The notes below the pieces were generated by a model. The model did not search any database. It was not told the origin of the DNA and saw nothing but the letters and a program-made list of their open reading frames with translations. Positions 1 through 13,885 of a DNA stretch of 64,000 nt are shown one piece after another (position 1 is the first letter of the stretch; each line of letters starts with the position of its first letter). Made by a program: the position numbers and the translations under genes. The DNA comes from Histomonas meleagridis (lineage: Eukaryota > Parabasalia > Tritrichomonadida > Dientamoebidae): assembly GCA_020186115.1 (NCBI GenBank), contig WSYJ01000105.1:1-64000 (forward strand). Direction: 5' to 3'.

Positions 1-3000
1 TGTGTGGTACTTGTGTGTGTGGTACTTGTGTGTGTGGTACTTGTGTGTGTGGTACTTGTGTGTGTGGTACTTGTGTGTGTGGTACTTGTGTGTGTGGTAC
101 TTGTGTGTGGTACTTGTGTGTGTGGTACTTGTGTGTGTGGTACTTGTGTGTGTGGTACTTGTGTGTGTGGTACTTGTGTGTGTGTGGTACTTGTGTGTGT
201 GGTACTTGTGTGTGTGGTACTTGTGTGTGTGGTACTTGTGTGTGTGGTACTTGTGTGTGTGGTACTTGTGTGTGTGGTACTTGTGTGTGTGGTACTTGTG
301 TGTGTGGTACTTGTGTGTGTGGTACTTGTGTGTGTGGTACTTGTGTGTGTGGTACTTGTGTGTGTGGTACTTGTGTGTGTGTGGTACTTGTGTGTGTGGT
401 ACTTGTGTGTGTGTGGTACTTGTGTGTGTGGTACTTGTGTGTGTGGTACTTGTGTGTGTGGTACTTGTGTGTGTGGTACTTGTGTGTGTGGTACTTGTGT
501 GTGTGGTACTTGTGTGTGTGGTACTTGTGTGTGTGGTACTTGTGTGTGGTACTTGTGTGTGTGGTACTTGTGTGTGTGGTACTTGTGTGTGTGGTACTTG
601 TGTGTGTGGTACTTGTGTGTGTGGTACTTGTGTGTGTGGTACTTGTGTGTGTGGTACTTGTGTGTGTGGTACTTGTGTGTGTGGTACTTGTGTGTGTGGT
701 ACTTGTGTGTGTGGTACTTGTGTGTGTGGTACTTGTGTGTGTGGTACTTGTGTGTGTGGTACTTGTGTGTGTGGTACTTGTGTGTGTGGTACTTGTGTGT
801 GTGGTACTTGTGTGTGTGGTACTTGTGTGTGTGGTACTTGTGTGTGTGGTACTTGTGTGTGTGGTACTTGTGTGTGTGATACTTGTGTGTGTGGTACTTG
901 TGTGTGTGGTACTTGTGTGTGTGGTACTTGTGTGTGTGGTACTTGTGTGTGTGGTACTTGTGTGTGTGGTACTTGTGTGTGGTACTTGTGTGTGTGGTAC
1001 TTGTGTGTGTGGTACTTGTGTGTGTGGTACTTGTGTGTGTGGTACTTGTGTGTGTGGTACTTGTGTGTGTGGTACTTGTGTGTGTGGTACTTGTGTGTGT
1101 GGTACTTGTGTGTGGTTCTTGTGTGTGGTACTTGTGTGTGTGGTACTTGTGTGTGTGGTACTTGTGTGTGTGGTACTTGTGTGTGTGGTACTTGTGTGTG
1201 TGGTACTTGTGTGTGTGGTACTTGTGTGTGTGGTACTTGTGTGTGTGGTACTTGTGTGTGTGGTACTTGTGTGTGTGGTACTTGTGTGTGTGGTACTTGT
1301 GTGTGTGTGGTACTTGTGTGTGTGGTACTTGTGTGTGTGGTACTTGTGTGTGTGGTACTTGTGTGTGTGGTACTTGTGTGTGTGGTACTTGTGTGTGTGG
1401 TACTTGTGTGTGTGGTACTTGTGTGTGTGGTACTTGTGTGTGTGGTACTTGTGTGTGTGGTACTTGTGTGTGTGGTACTTGTGTGTGTGGTACTTGTGTG
1501 GGGGGTACTTGTGTGTGTGGTACTTGTGTGTGTGGTACTTGTGTGTGTGGTACTTGTGTGTGTGGTACTTGTGTGTGTGGTACTTGTGTGTGTGGTACTT
1601 GTGTGTGTGGTACTTGTGTGTGTGGTACTTGTGTGTGTGGTACTTGTGTGTGTGGTACTTGTGTGTGTGGTACTTGTGTGTGTGGTACTTGTGTGTGTGG
1701 TACTTGTGTGTGTACTTGTGTGTGTGGTACTTGTGTGTGTGGTACTTGTGTGTGTGGTACTTGTGTGTGTGGTACTTGTGTGTGTGGTACTTGTGTGTGT
1801 GGTACTTGTGTGTGTGGTACTTGTGTGTGTGTGGTACTTGTGTGTGTGTGGTACTTGTGTGTGTGGTACTTGTGTGTGTGGTACTTGTGTGTGTGGTACT
1901 TGTGTGTGTGGTACTTGTGTGTGTGGTACTTGTGTGTGTGGTACTTGTGTGTGTGGTACTTGTGTGTGTGGTACTTGTGTGTGTGGTACTTGTGTGTGTG
2001 GTACTTGTGTGTGTGGTACTTGTGTGTGTGGTACTTGTGTGTGTGGTACTTGTGTGTGTGTGGTACTTGTGTGTGTGGTACTTGTGTGTGTGGTACTTGT
2101 GTGTGTGGTACTTGTGTGTGTGGTACTTGTGTGTGTGGTACTTGTGTGTGTGGTACTTGTGTGTGTGGTACTTGTGTGTGTGGTACTTGTGTGTGTGGTA
2201 CTTGTGTGTGTGGTACTTGTGTGTGGTACTTGTGTGTGTGGTACTTGTGTGTGTGGGTACTTGTGTGTGTGTGGTACTTGTGTGTGTGGTACTTGTGTGT
2301 GTGGTACTTGTGTGTGTGGTACTTGTGTGTGTGGTACTTGTGTGTGTGGTACTTGTGTGTGTGGTACTTGTGTGTGTGGTACTTGTGTGTGTGGTACTTG
2401 TGTGTGTGGTACTTGTGTGTGTGGTACTTGTGTGTGTGGTACTTGTGTGTGTGGTACTTGTGTGTGTGTGGTACTTGTGTGTGTGGTACTTGTGTGTGTG
2501 GTACTTGTGTGTGTGGTACTTGTGTGTGTGGTACTTGTGTGTGTGGTACTTGTGTGTGTGGTACTTGTGTGTGTGGGTACTTGTGTGTGTGGTACTTGTG
2601 TGTGTGGTACTTGTGTGTGTGGTACTTGTGTGTGTGGTACTTGTGTGTGGTACTTGTGTGTGTGGTACTTGTGTGTGTGGTACTTGTGTGTGTGGTACTT
2701 GTGTGTGTGGTACTTGTGTGTGTGGTACTTGTGTGTGTGGTACTTGTGTGTGTGGTACTTGTGTGTGTGGTACTTGTGTGTGTGGTACTTGTGTGTGTGG
2801 TACTTGTGTGTGTGGTACTTGTGTGTGTGGTACTTGTGTGTGTGGTACTTGTGTGTGTGGTACTTGTGTGTGTGGTACTTGTGTGTGTGGTACTTGTGTG
2901 TGTGGTACTTGTGTGTGTGGTACTTGTGTGTGTGGTACTTGTGTGTGTGGTACTTGTGTGTGTGGTACTTGTGTGTGTGTGGTACTTGTGTGTGTGGTAC

Positions 3001-6000
3001 TTGTGTGTGTGGTACTTGTGTGTGTGGTACTTGTGTGTGTGGTACTTGTGTGTGTGTGGTACTTGTGTGTGTGGTACTTGTGTGTGTGGTACTTGTGTGT
3101 GTGGTACTTGTGTGTGTGTGGTACTTGTGTGTGTGGTACTTGTGTGTGTGGTACTTGTGTGTGTGGTACTTGTGTGTGTGGTACTTGTGTGTGTGGTACT
3201 TGTGTGTGTGGTACTTGTGTGTGTGGTACTTGTGTGTGTGGTACTTGTGTGTGTGGTACTTGTGTGTGTGGTACTTGTGTGTGTGGTACTTGTGTGTGTG
3301 GTACTTGTGTGTGTGGTACTTGTGTGTGTGTGTGGTACTTGTGTGTGTGGTACTTGTGTGTGTGGTACTTGTGTGTGTGTGGTACTTGTGTGTGTGGTAC
3401 TTGTGTGTGTGGTACTTGTGTGTGTGGTACTTGTGTGTGTGGTACTTGTGTGTGTGGTACTTGTGTGTGTGGTACTTGTGTGTGTGGTACTTGTGTGTGG
3501 TACTTTGTGTGTGTGGTACTTGTGTGTGTGGTACTTGTGTGTGTGGTACTTGTGTGTGTGGTACTTGTGTGTGTGGTACTTGTGTGTGTGGTACTTGTGT
3601 GTGTGGTACTTGTGTGTGTGGTACTTGTGTGTGTGGTACTTGTGTGTGTGGTACTTGTGTGTGTGGTACTTGTGTGTGTGTGTGGTACTTGTGTGTGTGG
3701 TACTTGTGTGTGTGGTACTTGTGTGTGTGGTACTTGTGTGTGTGGTACTTGTGTGTGTGGTACTTGTGTGTGTGTGGTACTTGTGTGTGTGGTACTTGTG
3801 TGTGTGGTACTTGTGTGTGTGGTACTTGTGTGTGTGGTACTTGTGTGTGTGGTACTTGTGTGTGTGGTACTTGTGTGTGTGGTACTTGTGTGTGTGGTAC
3901 TTGTGTGTGTGGTACTTGTGTGTGTGGTACTTGTGTGTGTGGTACTTGTGTGTGTGGTACTTGTGTGTGTGGTACTTGTGTGTGTGGTACTTGTGTGTGG
4001 GGGTACTTGTGTGTGTGGTACTTGTGTGTGTGGTACTTGTGTGTGTGGTACTTGTGTGTGTGGTACTTGTGTGTGTGGTACTTGTGTGTGTGGTACTTGT
4101 GTGTGTGGTACTTGTGTGTGTGGTACTTGTGTGTGTGGTACTTGTGTGTGTGGTACTTGTGTGTGTGGTACTTGTGTGTGTGGTACTTGTGTGTGTGGTA
4201 CTTGTGTGTGTGGTACTTGTGTGTGTGGTACTTGTGTGTGTGGTACTTGTGTGTGGTACTTGTGTGTGTGGTACTTGTGTGTGTGGTACTTGTGTGTGTG
4301 GTACTTGTGTGTGTGGTACTTGTGTGTGTGGTACTTGTGTGTGTGGTACTTGTGTGTGTGGTACTTGTGGTACTGTGTGTGGTACTTGTGTGTGTGGTAC
4401 TTGTGTGTGTGGTACTTGTGTGTGTGGTACTTGTGTGTGTGGTACTTGTGTGTGTGGTACTTGTGTGTGTGGTACTTGTGTGTGTGGTACTTGTGTGTGT
4501 GGTACTTGTGTGTGTGGTACTTGTGTGTGTGGTACTTGTGTGTGTGGTACTTGTGTGTGTGGGTACTTGTGTGTGTGGTACTTGTGTGTGTGGTACTTGT
4601 GTGTGTGGTACTTGTGTGTGTGGTACTTGTGTGTGTGGTACTTGTGTGTGTGTGGTACTTGTGTGTGTGGTACTTGTGTGTGTGGTACTTGTGTGTGTGG
4701 TACTTGTGTGTGTGGTACTTGTGTGTGTGGTACTTGTGTGTGTGGTACTTGTGTGTGTGGTACTTGTGTGTGTGGTACTGTGTGTGTGGTACTTTTGTGT
4801 GTGGTACTTGTGTGTGTGGTACTTGTGTGTGTGGTACTTGTGTGTGTGGTACTTGTGTGTGTGGTACTTGTGTGTGTGGTACTTGTGTGTGTGTGGTACT
4901 TGTGTGTGTGGTACTTGTGTGTGTGGTACTTGTGTGTGTGGTACTTGTGTGTGTGGTACTTGTGTGTGTGGTACTTGTGTGTGTGGTACTTGTGTGTGTG
5001 GTACTTGTGTGTGTGGTACTTGTGTGTGTGGTACTTGTGTGTGTGGTACTTGTGTGTGTGGTACTTGTGTGTGTGGTACTTGTGTGTGTGGTACTTGTGT
5101 GTGTGTGGTACTTGTGTGTGTGGTACTTGTGTGTGTGGTACTTGTGTGTGTGGTACTTGTGTGTGTGGTACTTGTGTGTGTGGTACTTGTGTGTGTGGTA
5201 CTTGTGTGTGTGGTACTTGTGTGTGTGGTACTTGTGTGTGTGGTACTTGTGTGTGTGGTACTTGTGTGTGTGGTACTTGTGTGTGTGGTACTTGTGTGTG
5301 TGGTACTTGTGTGTGTGGTACTTGTGTGTGTGGTACTTGTGTGTGTGGTACTTGTGTGTGTGTGGTACTTGTGTGTGTGGTACTTGTGTGTGTGGTACTT
5401 GTGTGTGTGGTACTTGTGTGTGTGGTACTTGTGTGTGTGGTACTTGTGTGTGTGTGGTACTTGTGTGTGTGGTACTTGTGTGTGTGGTACTTGTGTGTGT
5501 GGTACTTGTGTGTGTGGTACTTGTGTGTGTGGTACTTGTGTGTGTGGTACTTGTGTGTGTGGTACTTGTGTGTGTGGTACTTGTGTGTGTGGTACTTGTG
5601 TGTGTGGTACTTGTGTGTGTGGTACTTGTGTGTGTGGTACTTGTGTGTGTGGTACTTGTGTGTGTGGTACTTGTGTGTGTGGTACTTGTGTGTGTGGTAC
5701 TTGTGTGTGTGGTACTTGTGTGTGTGGTACTTGTGTGTGTGGTACTTGTGTGTGTGGTACTTGTGTGTGTGGTACTTGTGTGTGTGGGTCGTGTGTGTGT
5801 GGTACTTGTGTGTGTGGTACTTGTGTGTGTGGGGCTTGTGTGTGTGTGGTACTTGTGTGTGTGGTACTTGTGTGTGTGTGGTACTTGTGTGTGTGGTACT
5901 TGTGTGTGTGGTACTTGTGTGTGTGGTACTTGTGTGTGTGGTACTTGTGTGTGTGGTACTTGTGTGTGTGGTACTTGTGTGTGGTACTTGTGTGTGTGGT

Positions 6001-8224
6001 ACTTGTGTGTGTGGTACTTGTGTGTGTGGTACTTGTGTGTGTGGTACTTGTGTGTGTGGTACTTGTGTGTGTGGTACTTGTGTGTGTGGTACTTGTGTGT
6101 GTGGTACTTGTGTGTGTGGTACTTGTGTGTGTGGTACTTGTGTGTGTGGTACTTGTGTGTGTGGTACTTGTGTGTGTGGTACTTGTGTGTGTGGTACTTG
6201 TGTGTGTGGTACTTGTGTGTGTGTGGTACTTGTGTGTGTGGTACTTGTGTGTGTGGTACTTGTGTGTGTGGTACTTGTGTGTGTGGTACTTGTGTGTGTG
6301 GTACTTGTGTGTGTGGTACTTGTGTGTGTGGTACTTGTGTGTGTGGTACTTGTGTGTGTGGTACTTGTGTGTGTGGTACTTGTGTGTGTGGTACTTGTGT
6401 GTGTGGTACTTGTGTGTGTGGTACTTGTGTGTGTGGTACTTGTGTGTGTGTGGTACTTGTGTGTGTGTGGTACTTGTGTGTGTGGTACTTGTGTGTGTGG
6501 TACTTGTGTGTGTGGTACTTGTGTGTGTGGTACTTGTGTGTGTGGTACTTGTGTGTGTGGTACTTGTGTGTGTGGTACTTGTGTGTGTGGTACTTGTGTG
6601 TGTGGTACTTGTGTGTGTGTGGTACTTGTGTGTGTGGTACTTGTGTGTGTGGTACTTGTGTGTGTGGTACTTGTGTGTGTGGTAATTGTGTGTGTGGTAC
6701 TTGTGTGTGTGGTACTTGTGTGTGTGGTACTTGTGTGTGTGGTACTTGTGTGTGTGGTACTTGTGTGTGTGGTACTTGTGTGTGTGGTACTTGTGTGTGT
6801 GGTGCGTGTGTGTGTGTGGTACTTGTGTGTGTGGTACTTGTGTGTGTGGTACTTGTGTGTGTGGTACTTGTGTGTGTGGTGCGTGTGTGTGGGGTACTTG
6901 TGTGTGTGGTACTTGTGTGTGTGGTACTTGTGTGTGTGGTACTTGTGTGTGTGTGGTACTTGTGTGTGTGGTACTTGTGTGTGTGGTACTTGTGTGTGTG
7001 TTGTGTGTGTGGTACTTGTGTGTGTGGTACTTGTGTGTGTGGTACTTGTGTGTGTGGTGCTTGTGTGTGTGGTACTTGTGTGTGTGGTACTTGTGTGTGT
7101 GGTACTTGTGTGTGTGGTACTTGTGTGTGTGGTACTTGTGTGTGTGGTACTTGTGTGTGTGGTACTTGTGTGTGTGGTACTTGTGTGTGTGGTACTTGTG
7201 TGTGTGGTACTTGTGTGTGTGGTACTTGTGTGTGTGGTACTTGTGTGTGTGGTACTTGTGTGTGTGGTACTTGTGTGTGTGGTACTTGTGTGTGTGGTAC
7301 TTGTGTGTGTGGTACTTGTGTGTGTGGTACTTGTGTGTGTGGTACTTGTGTGTGTGGTACTTGTGTGTGTGGTACTTGTGTGTGTGGTACTTGTGTGTGT
7401 GGTACTTGTGTGTGTGGTACTTGTGTGTGTGGGTCTTGTGTGTGTGGTACTTGTGTGTGTGGGTCTTGTGTGTGTGTGGTACTTGTGTGTGTGGTACTTG
7501 TGTGTGTGTGGTACTTGTGTGTGTGGTACTTGTGTGTGTGGTACTTGTGTGTGTGGTACTTGTGTGTGTGGTACTTGTGTGTGTGGTACTTGTGTGTGTG
7601 GTACTTGTGTGTGTGGTACTTGTGTGTGTGGTACTTGTGTGTGTGGTACTTGTGTGTGAGTACTTGTGTGTGTGGTACTTGTGTGTGTGGTACTTGTGTG
7701 TGTGGTACTTGTGTGTGTGTGGTACTTGTGTGTGTGGTACTTGTGTGTGTGGTACTTGTGTGTGTGGGTACTTGTGTGTGTGTGGTACTTGTGTGTGTGG
7801 TACTTGTGTGTGTGGTACCTATGTGTGTGGTACTTGTGTGTGTGGTACTTGTGTGTGTGGTACTTGTGTGTGTGGTACTTGTGTGTGTGGTACTTGTGTG
7901 TGTGGTACTTGTGTGTGTGGTATGTGTGTGTGTGGGTACTTGTGTGTGTGGTACTTGTGTGTGTGGTACTTGTGTGTGTGGTACTTGTGTGTGTGTGTGG
8001 TACTTGTGTGTGTGTGGTACTTGTGTGTGTGGTACTTGTGTGTGTGGTACTTGTGTGTGTGGTACTTGTGTGTGTGGTACTTGTGTGTGTGGTACTTGTG
8101 TGTGTGGTACTTGTGTGTGTGGTACTTGTGTGTGTGGTGCTTGGTACTTGTGTGTGTGGTACTTGTGTGTGTGGTACTTGTGTGTGTGGTACTTGTGTGT
8201 GTGGTACTTGTGTGTGTGGTACTT

Positions 8225-8310
8225 GTGTGTGTGTGGCTTGTGTGTGTGGTGTTTGTGTGTGTGGTTGTGTGTGTGTGGTTCTTGTGTGTGGTACTTGATC
8301 TTGTGTGTGT
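8225..8310 (+). repeat. Degenerate patch within the minisatellite
   Basis: Several consecutive units lose the GTAC core here (GTGTGGCTTG, GGTGTTTG, GGTTGTG, GGTTCTTG), followed by the unusual GGTACTTGATCTTG at about 8,290. It marks a local break in array homogeneity. Confidence 0.8.
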
Positions 8311-8617
8311 GGTACTTGTGTGTGTGGTACTTGTGTGTGTGGTACTTGTGTGTGTGGTACTTGTGTGTGTGGTACTTGTGTGTGTGGTACTTGTGTGTGT
8401 GGTACTTGTGTTTGTGGTACTTGTGTGTGTGGTACTTGTGTGTGTGGTACTTGTGTGTGTGGTACTTGTGTGTGTGGTACTTGTGTGTGTGGTACTTGTG
8501 TGTGTGGTACTTGTGTGTGTGGTACTTGTGTGTGTGGTACTTGTGTGTGTGGTACTTGTGTGTGTGGTACTCGTGTGTGTGGTACTTGTGTGTGTGGTAC
8601 TTGTGTGTGTGGTACTT

Positions 8618-8675
8618 GTGTGTGTGCCCATGTAATGTGGTACGTGTGTGTGCACTAGTGGTGGACTTGTGTGTG
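8618..8675 (+). repeat. Unique interruption of the minisatellite
   Basis: The array is broken by TGCCCATGTAATG, then GTGCACTAGTGGTGGACTT, before regular units resume. The inserted bases are not a TG slippage product. It may mark a junction between two separately amplified blocks. Confidence 0.8.
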
Positions 8676-11600
8676 GAGTACTTGTGTGTGTGGTACTTGT
8701 GTGTGTGGTACTTGTGTGTGTGGTACTTGTGTGTGTGGTACTTGTGTGTGTGGTACTTGTGTGTGTGGTACTTGTGTGTGTGGTACTTGTGTGTGTGGTA
8801 CTTGTGTGTGTGGTACTTGTGTGTGTGGTACTTGTGTGTGTGGTACTTGTGTGTGTGTGGTACTTGTGTGTGTGGTACTTGTGTGTGTGGTACTTGTGTG
8901 TGTGGGTACTTGTGTGTGTGGTACTTGTGTGTGTGGTACTTGTGTGTGTGGTACTTGTGTGTGTGTGGTACTTGTGTGTGTGGTACTTGTGTGTGTGGTA
9001 CTTGTGTGTGTGGTACTTGTGTGTGTGGTACTTGTGTGTGTGGTACTTGTGTGTGTGGTACTTGTGTGTGTGGTACTTGTGTGTGTGGTACTTGTGTGTG
9101 TGGTACTTGTGTGTGTGGTACTTGTGTGTGTGGTACTGTGTGTGTGGTACTTGTGTGTGTGGTACTTGTGTGTGTGGTACTTGTGTGTGTGGTACTTGTG
9201 TGTGGTACTTGTGTGTGTGGTACTTGTGTGTGTGGTACTTGTGTGTGTGGTACTTGTGTGTGTGGTACTTGTGTGTGTGGTACTTGTGTGTGTGGTACTT
9301 GTGTGTGTGGTACTTGTGTGTGTGGTACTTGTGTGTGTGTGGTACTTGTGTGTGTGGTACTTGTGTGTGTACTTTGTGTGGTACTTGTGTGTGTGGTACT
9401 TGTGTGTGTGGTACTTGTGTGTGTGGTACTTGTGTGTGTGGTACTTGTGTGTGTGGTACTTGTGTGTGTGGTACTTGTGTGTGTGGTACTTGTGTGTGTG
9501 GTACTTGTGTGTGTGGTACTTGTGTGTGTGGTACTTGTGTGTGTGGAGTACTTGTGTGTGTGGTACTTGTGTGTGTGGTACTTGTGTGTGTGGTACTTGT
9601 GTGTGTGGTACTTGTGTGTGTGGTACTTGTGTGTGTGGTACTTGTGTGTGTGGTACTTGTGTGTGTGGTACTTGTGTGTGTGGTACTTGTGTGTGTGGTA
9701 CTTGTGTGTGTGGTACTTGTGTGTGTGGTACTTGTGTGTGTGGTACTTGTGTGTGTGTGGTACTTGTGTGTGTGGTACTTGTGTGTGTGGTACTTGTGTG
9801 TGTGGTACTTGTGTGTGTGGTACTTGTGTGTGTGGTACTTGTGTGTGTGGTACTTGTGTGTGTGGTACTTGTGTGTGTGGTACTTGTGTGTGTGGTACTT
9901 GTGTGTGGTACTTGTGTGTGTGGTACTTGTGTGTGTGGTACTTGTGTGTGTGGTACTTGTGTGTGTGGTACTTGTGTGTGTGGTACTTGTGTGTGTGGTA
10001 CTTGTGTGTGTGGTACTTGTGTGTGTGGTACTTGTGTGTGTGGTACTTGTGTGTGTGGTACTTGTGTGTGTGGTACTTGTGTGTGTGGTACTTGTGTGTG
10101 TGGTACTTGTGTGTGTGGTACTTGTGTGTGTGGTACTTGTGTGTGTGGTACTTGTGTGTGTGGTACTTGTGTGTGTGGTACTTGTGTGTGTGGTACTTGT
10201 GTGTGTGGTACTTGTGTGTGTGGTACTTGTGTGTGTGGTACTTGTGTGTGTGGTACTTGTGTGTGTGTGGTACTTGTGTGTGTGGTACTTGTGTGTGTGG
10301 TACTTGTGTGTGTGTGGTACTTGTGTGTGTGGTACTTGTGTGTGTGGTACTTGTGTGTGTGGTACTTGTGTGTGTGGTACTTGTGGTACTTGTGTGTGTG
10401 GTACTTGTGTGTGTGGTACTTGTGTGTGTGGTACTTGTGTGTGTGGTACTTGTGTGTGTGGTACTTGTGTGTGTGGTACTTGTGTGTGTGGTACTTTGTG
10501 TGTGTGGTACTTGTGTGTGTGGTACTTGTGTGTGTGTGGTACTTGTGTGTGTGGTACTTGTGTGTGTGGTACTTGTGTGTGTGGTACTTGTGTGTGTGGT
10601 ACTTGTGTGTGTGGTACTTGTGTGTGTGGTACTTGTGTGTGTGGTACTTGTGTGTGTGGTACTTGTGTGTGTGGTACTTGTGTGTGTGGTACTTGTGTGT
10701 GTGGTACTTGTGTGTGTGGTACTTGTGTGTGTGGTACTTGTGTGTGTGGTACTTGTGTGTGTGGTACTTGTGTGTGTGGTACTTGTGTGTGTGTGGTACT
10801 TGTGTGTGTGGTACTTGTGTGTGTGGTACTTGTGTGTGTGGTACTTGTGTGTGTGGTACTTGTGTGTGTGTGGTACTTGTGTGTGTGGTACTTGTGTGTG
10901 TGGTACTTGTGTGTGTGGTACTTGTGTGTGTGGTACTTGTGTGTGTGGTACTTGTGTGTGTGGTACTTGTGTGTGTGGTACTTGTGTGTGTGGTACTTGT
11001 GTGTGTATGTGGTACTTGTGTGTGTGGTACTTGTGTGTGTGGTACTTGTGTGTGTGGTACTTGTGTGTGTGGTACTTGTGTGTGTGGTACTTGTGTGTGT
11101 GTGGTACTTGTGTGTGTGGTACTTGTGTGTGTGGTACTTGTGTGTGTGGTACTTGTGTGTGTGGTACTTGTGTGTGTGTGGTACTTGTGTGTGTGGTACT
11201 TGTGTGTGTGGTACTTGTGTGTGTGGTACTTGTGTGTGTGGTGCACTTGTGTGTGTGGTACTTGTGTGTGTGGTACTTGTGTGTGTGGTACTTGTGTGTG
11301 TGGTACTTGTGTGTGTGGTACTTGTGTGTGTGGTACTTGTGTGTGGTACTTGTGTGTGTGGTACTTGTGTGTGTGGTACTTGTGTGTGTGGTACTTGTGT
11401 GTGTGGTACTTGTGTGTGTGGTACTTGTGTGTGTGGTACTTGTGTGTGTGGTACTTGTGTGTGTGGTACTTGTGTGTGTGGTACTTGTGTGTGTGGTACT
11501 TGTGTGTGTGGTACTTGTGTGTGTGGTACTTGTGTGTGTGTGTGGTACTTGTGTGTGGTACTTGTGTGTGTGGTACTTGTGTGTGTGGTACTTGTGTGTG

Positions 11601-12723
11601 TGGTACTTGTGTGTGTGGTCTCTTGTGTGTGTGGTACTTGTGTGTGTGGTACTTGTGTGTGTGGTACTTGTGTGTGTGGTACTTGTGTGTGTGTGGTACT
11701 TGTGTGTGTGGTACTTGTGTGTGTGGTACTTGTGTGTGTGGTACTTGTGTGTGTGTGGTACTTGTGTGTGTGGTACTTGTGTGTGTGGTACTTGTGTGTG
11801 TGGTACTTGTGTGTGTGGTACTTGTGTGTGTGGTACTTGTGTGTGTGGTACTTGTGTGTGTGGTACGTGTGGTACTTGTGTGTGTGGTACTTGTGTGTGT
11901 GTGGTACTTGTGTGTGTGGTACTTGTGTGTGTGGTACTTGTGTGTGTGGTACTTGTGTGTGTGTGGTACTTGTGTGTGTGGTACTTGTGTGTGTGGTACT
12001 TGTGTGTGTGGTACTTGTGTGTGTGTGGTACTTGTGTGTGTGGTACTTGTGTGTGTGGTACTTGTGTGTGTGGTACTTGTGTGTGTGGTACTTGTGTGTG
12101 TGGTACTTGTGTGTGTGTGGTACTTGTGTGTGTGTGGTACTTGTGTGTGTGGTACTTGTGTGTGTGGTACTTGTGTGTGTGTGGTACTTGTGTGTGTGGT
12201 ACTTGTGTGTGTGTGGTGGTACTTGTGTGTGTGGTACTTGTGTGTGTGGTACTTGTGTGTGTGGTACTTGTGTGTGTGGTACTTGTGTGTGTGGTACTTG
12301 TGTGTGTGGTACTTGTGGGTGTGGTACTTGTGTGTGTGGTACTTGTGTGTGTGGTACTTGTGTGTGTGGTACTTGTGTGTGTGGTACTTGTGTGTGTGGT
12401 ACTTGTGTGTGTGGTACTTGTGTGTGGTACTTGTGTGTGTGTGGTACTTGTGTGTGTGGTACTTGTGTGTGTGGTACTTGTGTGTGTGGTACTTTGTGTG
12501 TGTGGTACTTGTGTGAGTGGTACTTGTGTGTGTGGTACTTGTGTGTGTGGTACTTGTGTGTGTGGTACTTGTGTGTGTGGTGCTTGTGTGTGTGGTACTT
12601 GTGTGTGTGGTACTTGTGTGTGTGGTACTTGTGTGTGTGGTACTTGTGTGTGTGTGGTACTTGTGTGTGTGGTACTTGTGTGTGTGGTACTTGTGTGTGT
12701 GGTACTTGTGTGTGGTACTTGTG

Positions 12724-13885
12724 TGAGGGTGGTGCTTGTGTGTGGGTGGTGCTTGTGTGTGGGTGGTGCTTAGCGTGTGGGTGGTGCTTGTGTGTGGGTG
12801 GTGCTTGTGTGTGGGTGGTGCTCGTGTGTGGGTGGTGCGTGTGTGGTGGTGCTCGTGTGTGGGTGGTGCTCGTGTGTGGGTGGTGCTTCAGTGTGTGGAT
12901 GGTGCATATTGTGTGTGGTGTGTGTGGGTGGTACGTGTGTGTGTGGTACTGTGTGTGTGTGGTACTTGTGTGTGTGGTACTTGTGTGTGTGGTACTTGTG
13001 TGTGTGGTACTTGTGTGTGTGGTGCTTGTGTGGGTGGTGCTTGTGTGTGTGGGTACTTGTGTGTGTGGTACTTGTGTGTGGGTGGTACGTGTGTGTGGGT
13101 GGTGCTTGTGTGTGGGTGGTACTTGTGTGTGGGTGGTGCTTGTGTGTGGGTGGTGCTTGTGTGTGGGTGGTGCTTGTGTGTGGGGGGGGTGCGTGTGTGT
13201 GGGTGGTGCTTGTGTGTGGGTGGTGCTTGTGTGTGGGTGGTACGTGTGTGTGGGTGGTGCTTGTGTGTGGGTGGTGCTTGTGTGTGTGGGTGGTACTTGT
13301 GTGTGTGGGTGGTACGTGTGTGTGGGTGGTGCTTGTGTGTGTGGGTGGTACGTGTGTGTGGGTGGTGCGTGTGTGTGGGTGGTGCTTGTGTGTGGGTGGT
13401 ACTTGTGTGTGGGTGGTACGTGTGTGTGGGTGGTACGTGTGTGTGGTGCTTGTGTGTGGGTGGTACTTGTGTGTGGGTGGTACGTGTGTGTGGGTGGTGC
13501 TTGTGTGTGGGTGGTACGTGTGTGTGGGTGGTACGTGTGTGTGGGTGGTACGTGTGTGTGGGTGGTGCTTGTGTGTGGGTGGTGCTTGTGTGTGGGTGGT
13601 GCTTGTGTGTGGGTGGTGCGTGTGTGTGGGTGGTGCGTGTGTGTGGGTGGTGCTTGTGTGTGGGTGGTGCTTGTGTGTGTGGGTGGTGCTTGTGTGTGGG
13701 TGGTGCTTGTGTGTGGGTGGTACTTGTGTGTGGGTGGTACGTGTGTGTGGGTGGTGCGTGTGTGTGGGTGGTGCGTGTGTGTGGGTGGTGCTTGTGTGTG
13801 GGTGGTGCTTGTGTGTGGGTGGTGCTTGTGTGTGGGTGGTGCTTGTGTGTGTGGGTGGTACGTGTGTGTGGGTGGTGCTTGTGTG
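12724..13885 (+). repeat. Minisatellite, 17-bp GGTGCTTG / GGTACGTG variant block
   Basis: The unit changes to GGTGCTTGTGTGTGGGT (17 bp), with A to G in the core and an added GG. It is mixed with GGTACGTGTGTGTGGGT. A small set of plain 15-mers lies near 12,940-13,080, next to the singular sequence TGGATGGTGCATATTGTG at about 12,895. The change is abrupt at 12,724, so this is a distinct amplified subfamily. Confidence 0.93.

Larger units (their letters stand above)
1..12723 (+). repeat. 15-bp TG-rich minisatellite, homogeneous part
   Basis: The whole stretch is a head-to-tail array of GGTACTTGTGTGTGT. Length variants are mostly 13 or 17 bp, by loss or gain of one TG. Point variants are few (for example GGTGCTTG, GGTAATTG, TGATACTTG). 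I estimate about 850 units from length alone. A 15-bp unit keeps all frames open, so the translations CGTCV, VVLVC and WYLCV on the plus strand and STTHT, QVPHT and KYHTH on the minus strand are artefacts. I see no gene here. The array runs off the left edge of the window, so its true length is unknown. The G-rich strand reads away from the window's left end, which is opposite to a telomere at that end. Confidence 0.97.

Noticed and set aside
2..12773. Giant plus-strand open frames (up to 4,252 codons of CGTCV/WYLCV repeats)
   Set aside because: They are pure translations of a 15-bp tandem repeat, open in all frames because 15 is divisible by 3; no start context, no other composition.
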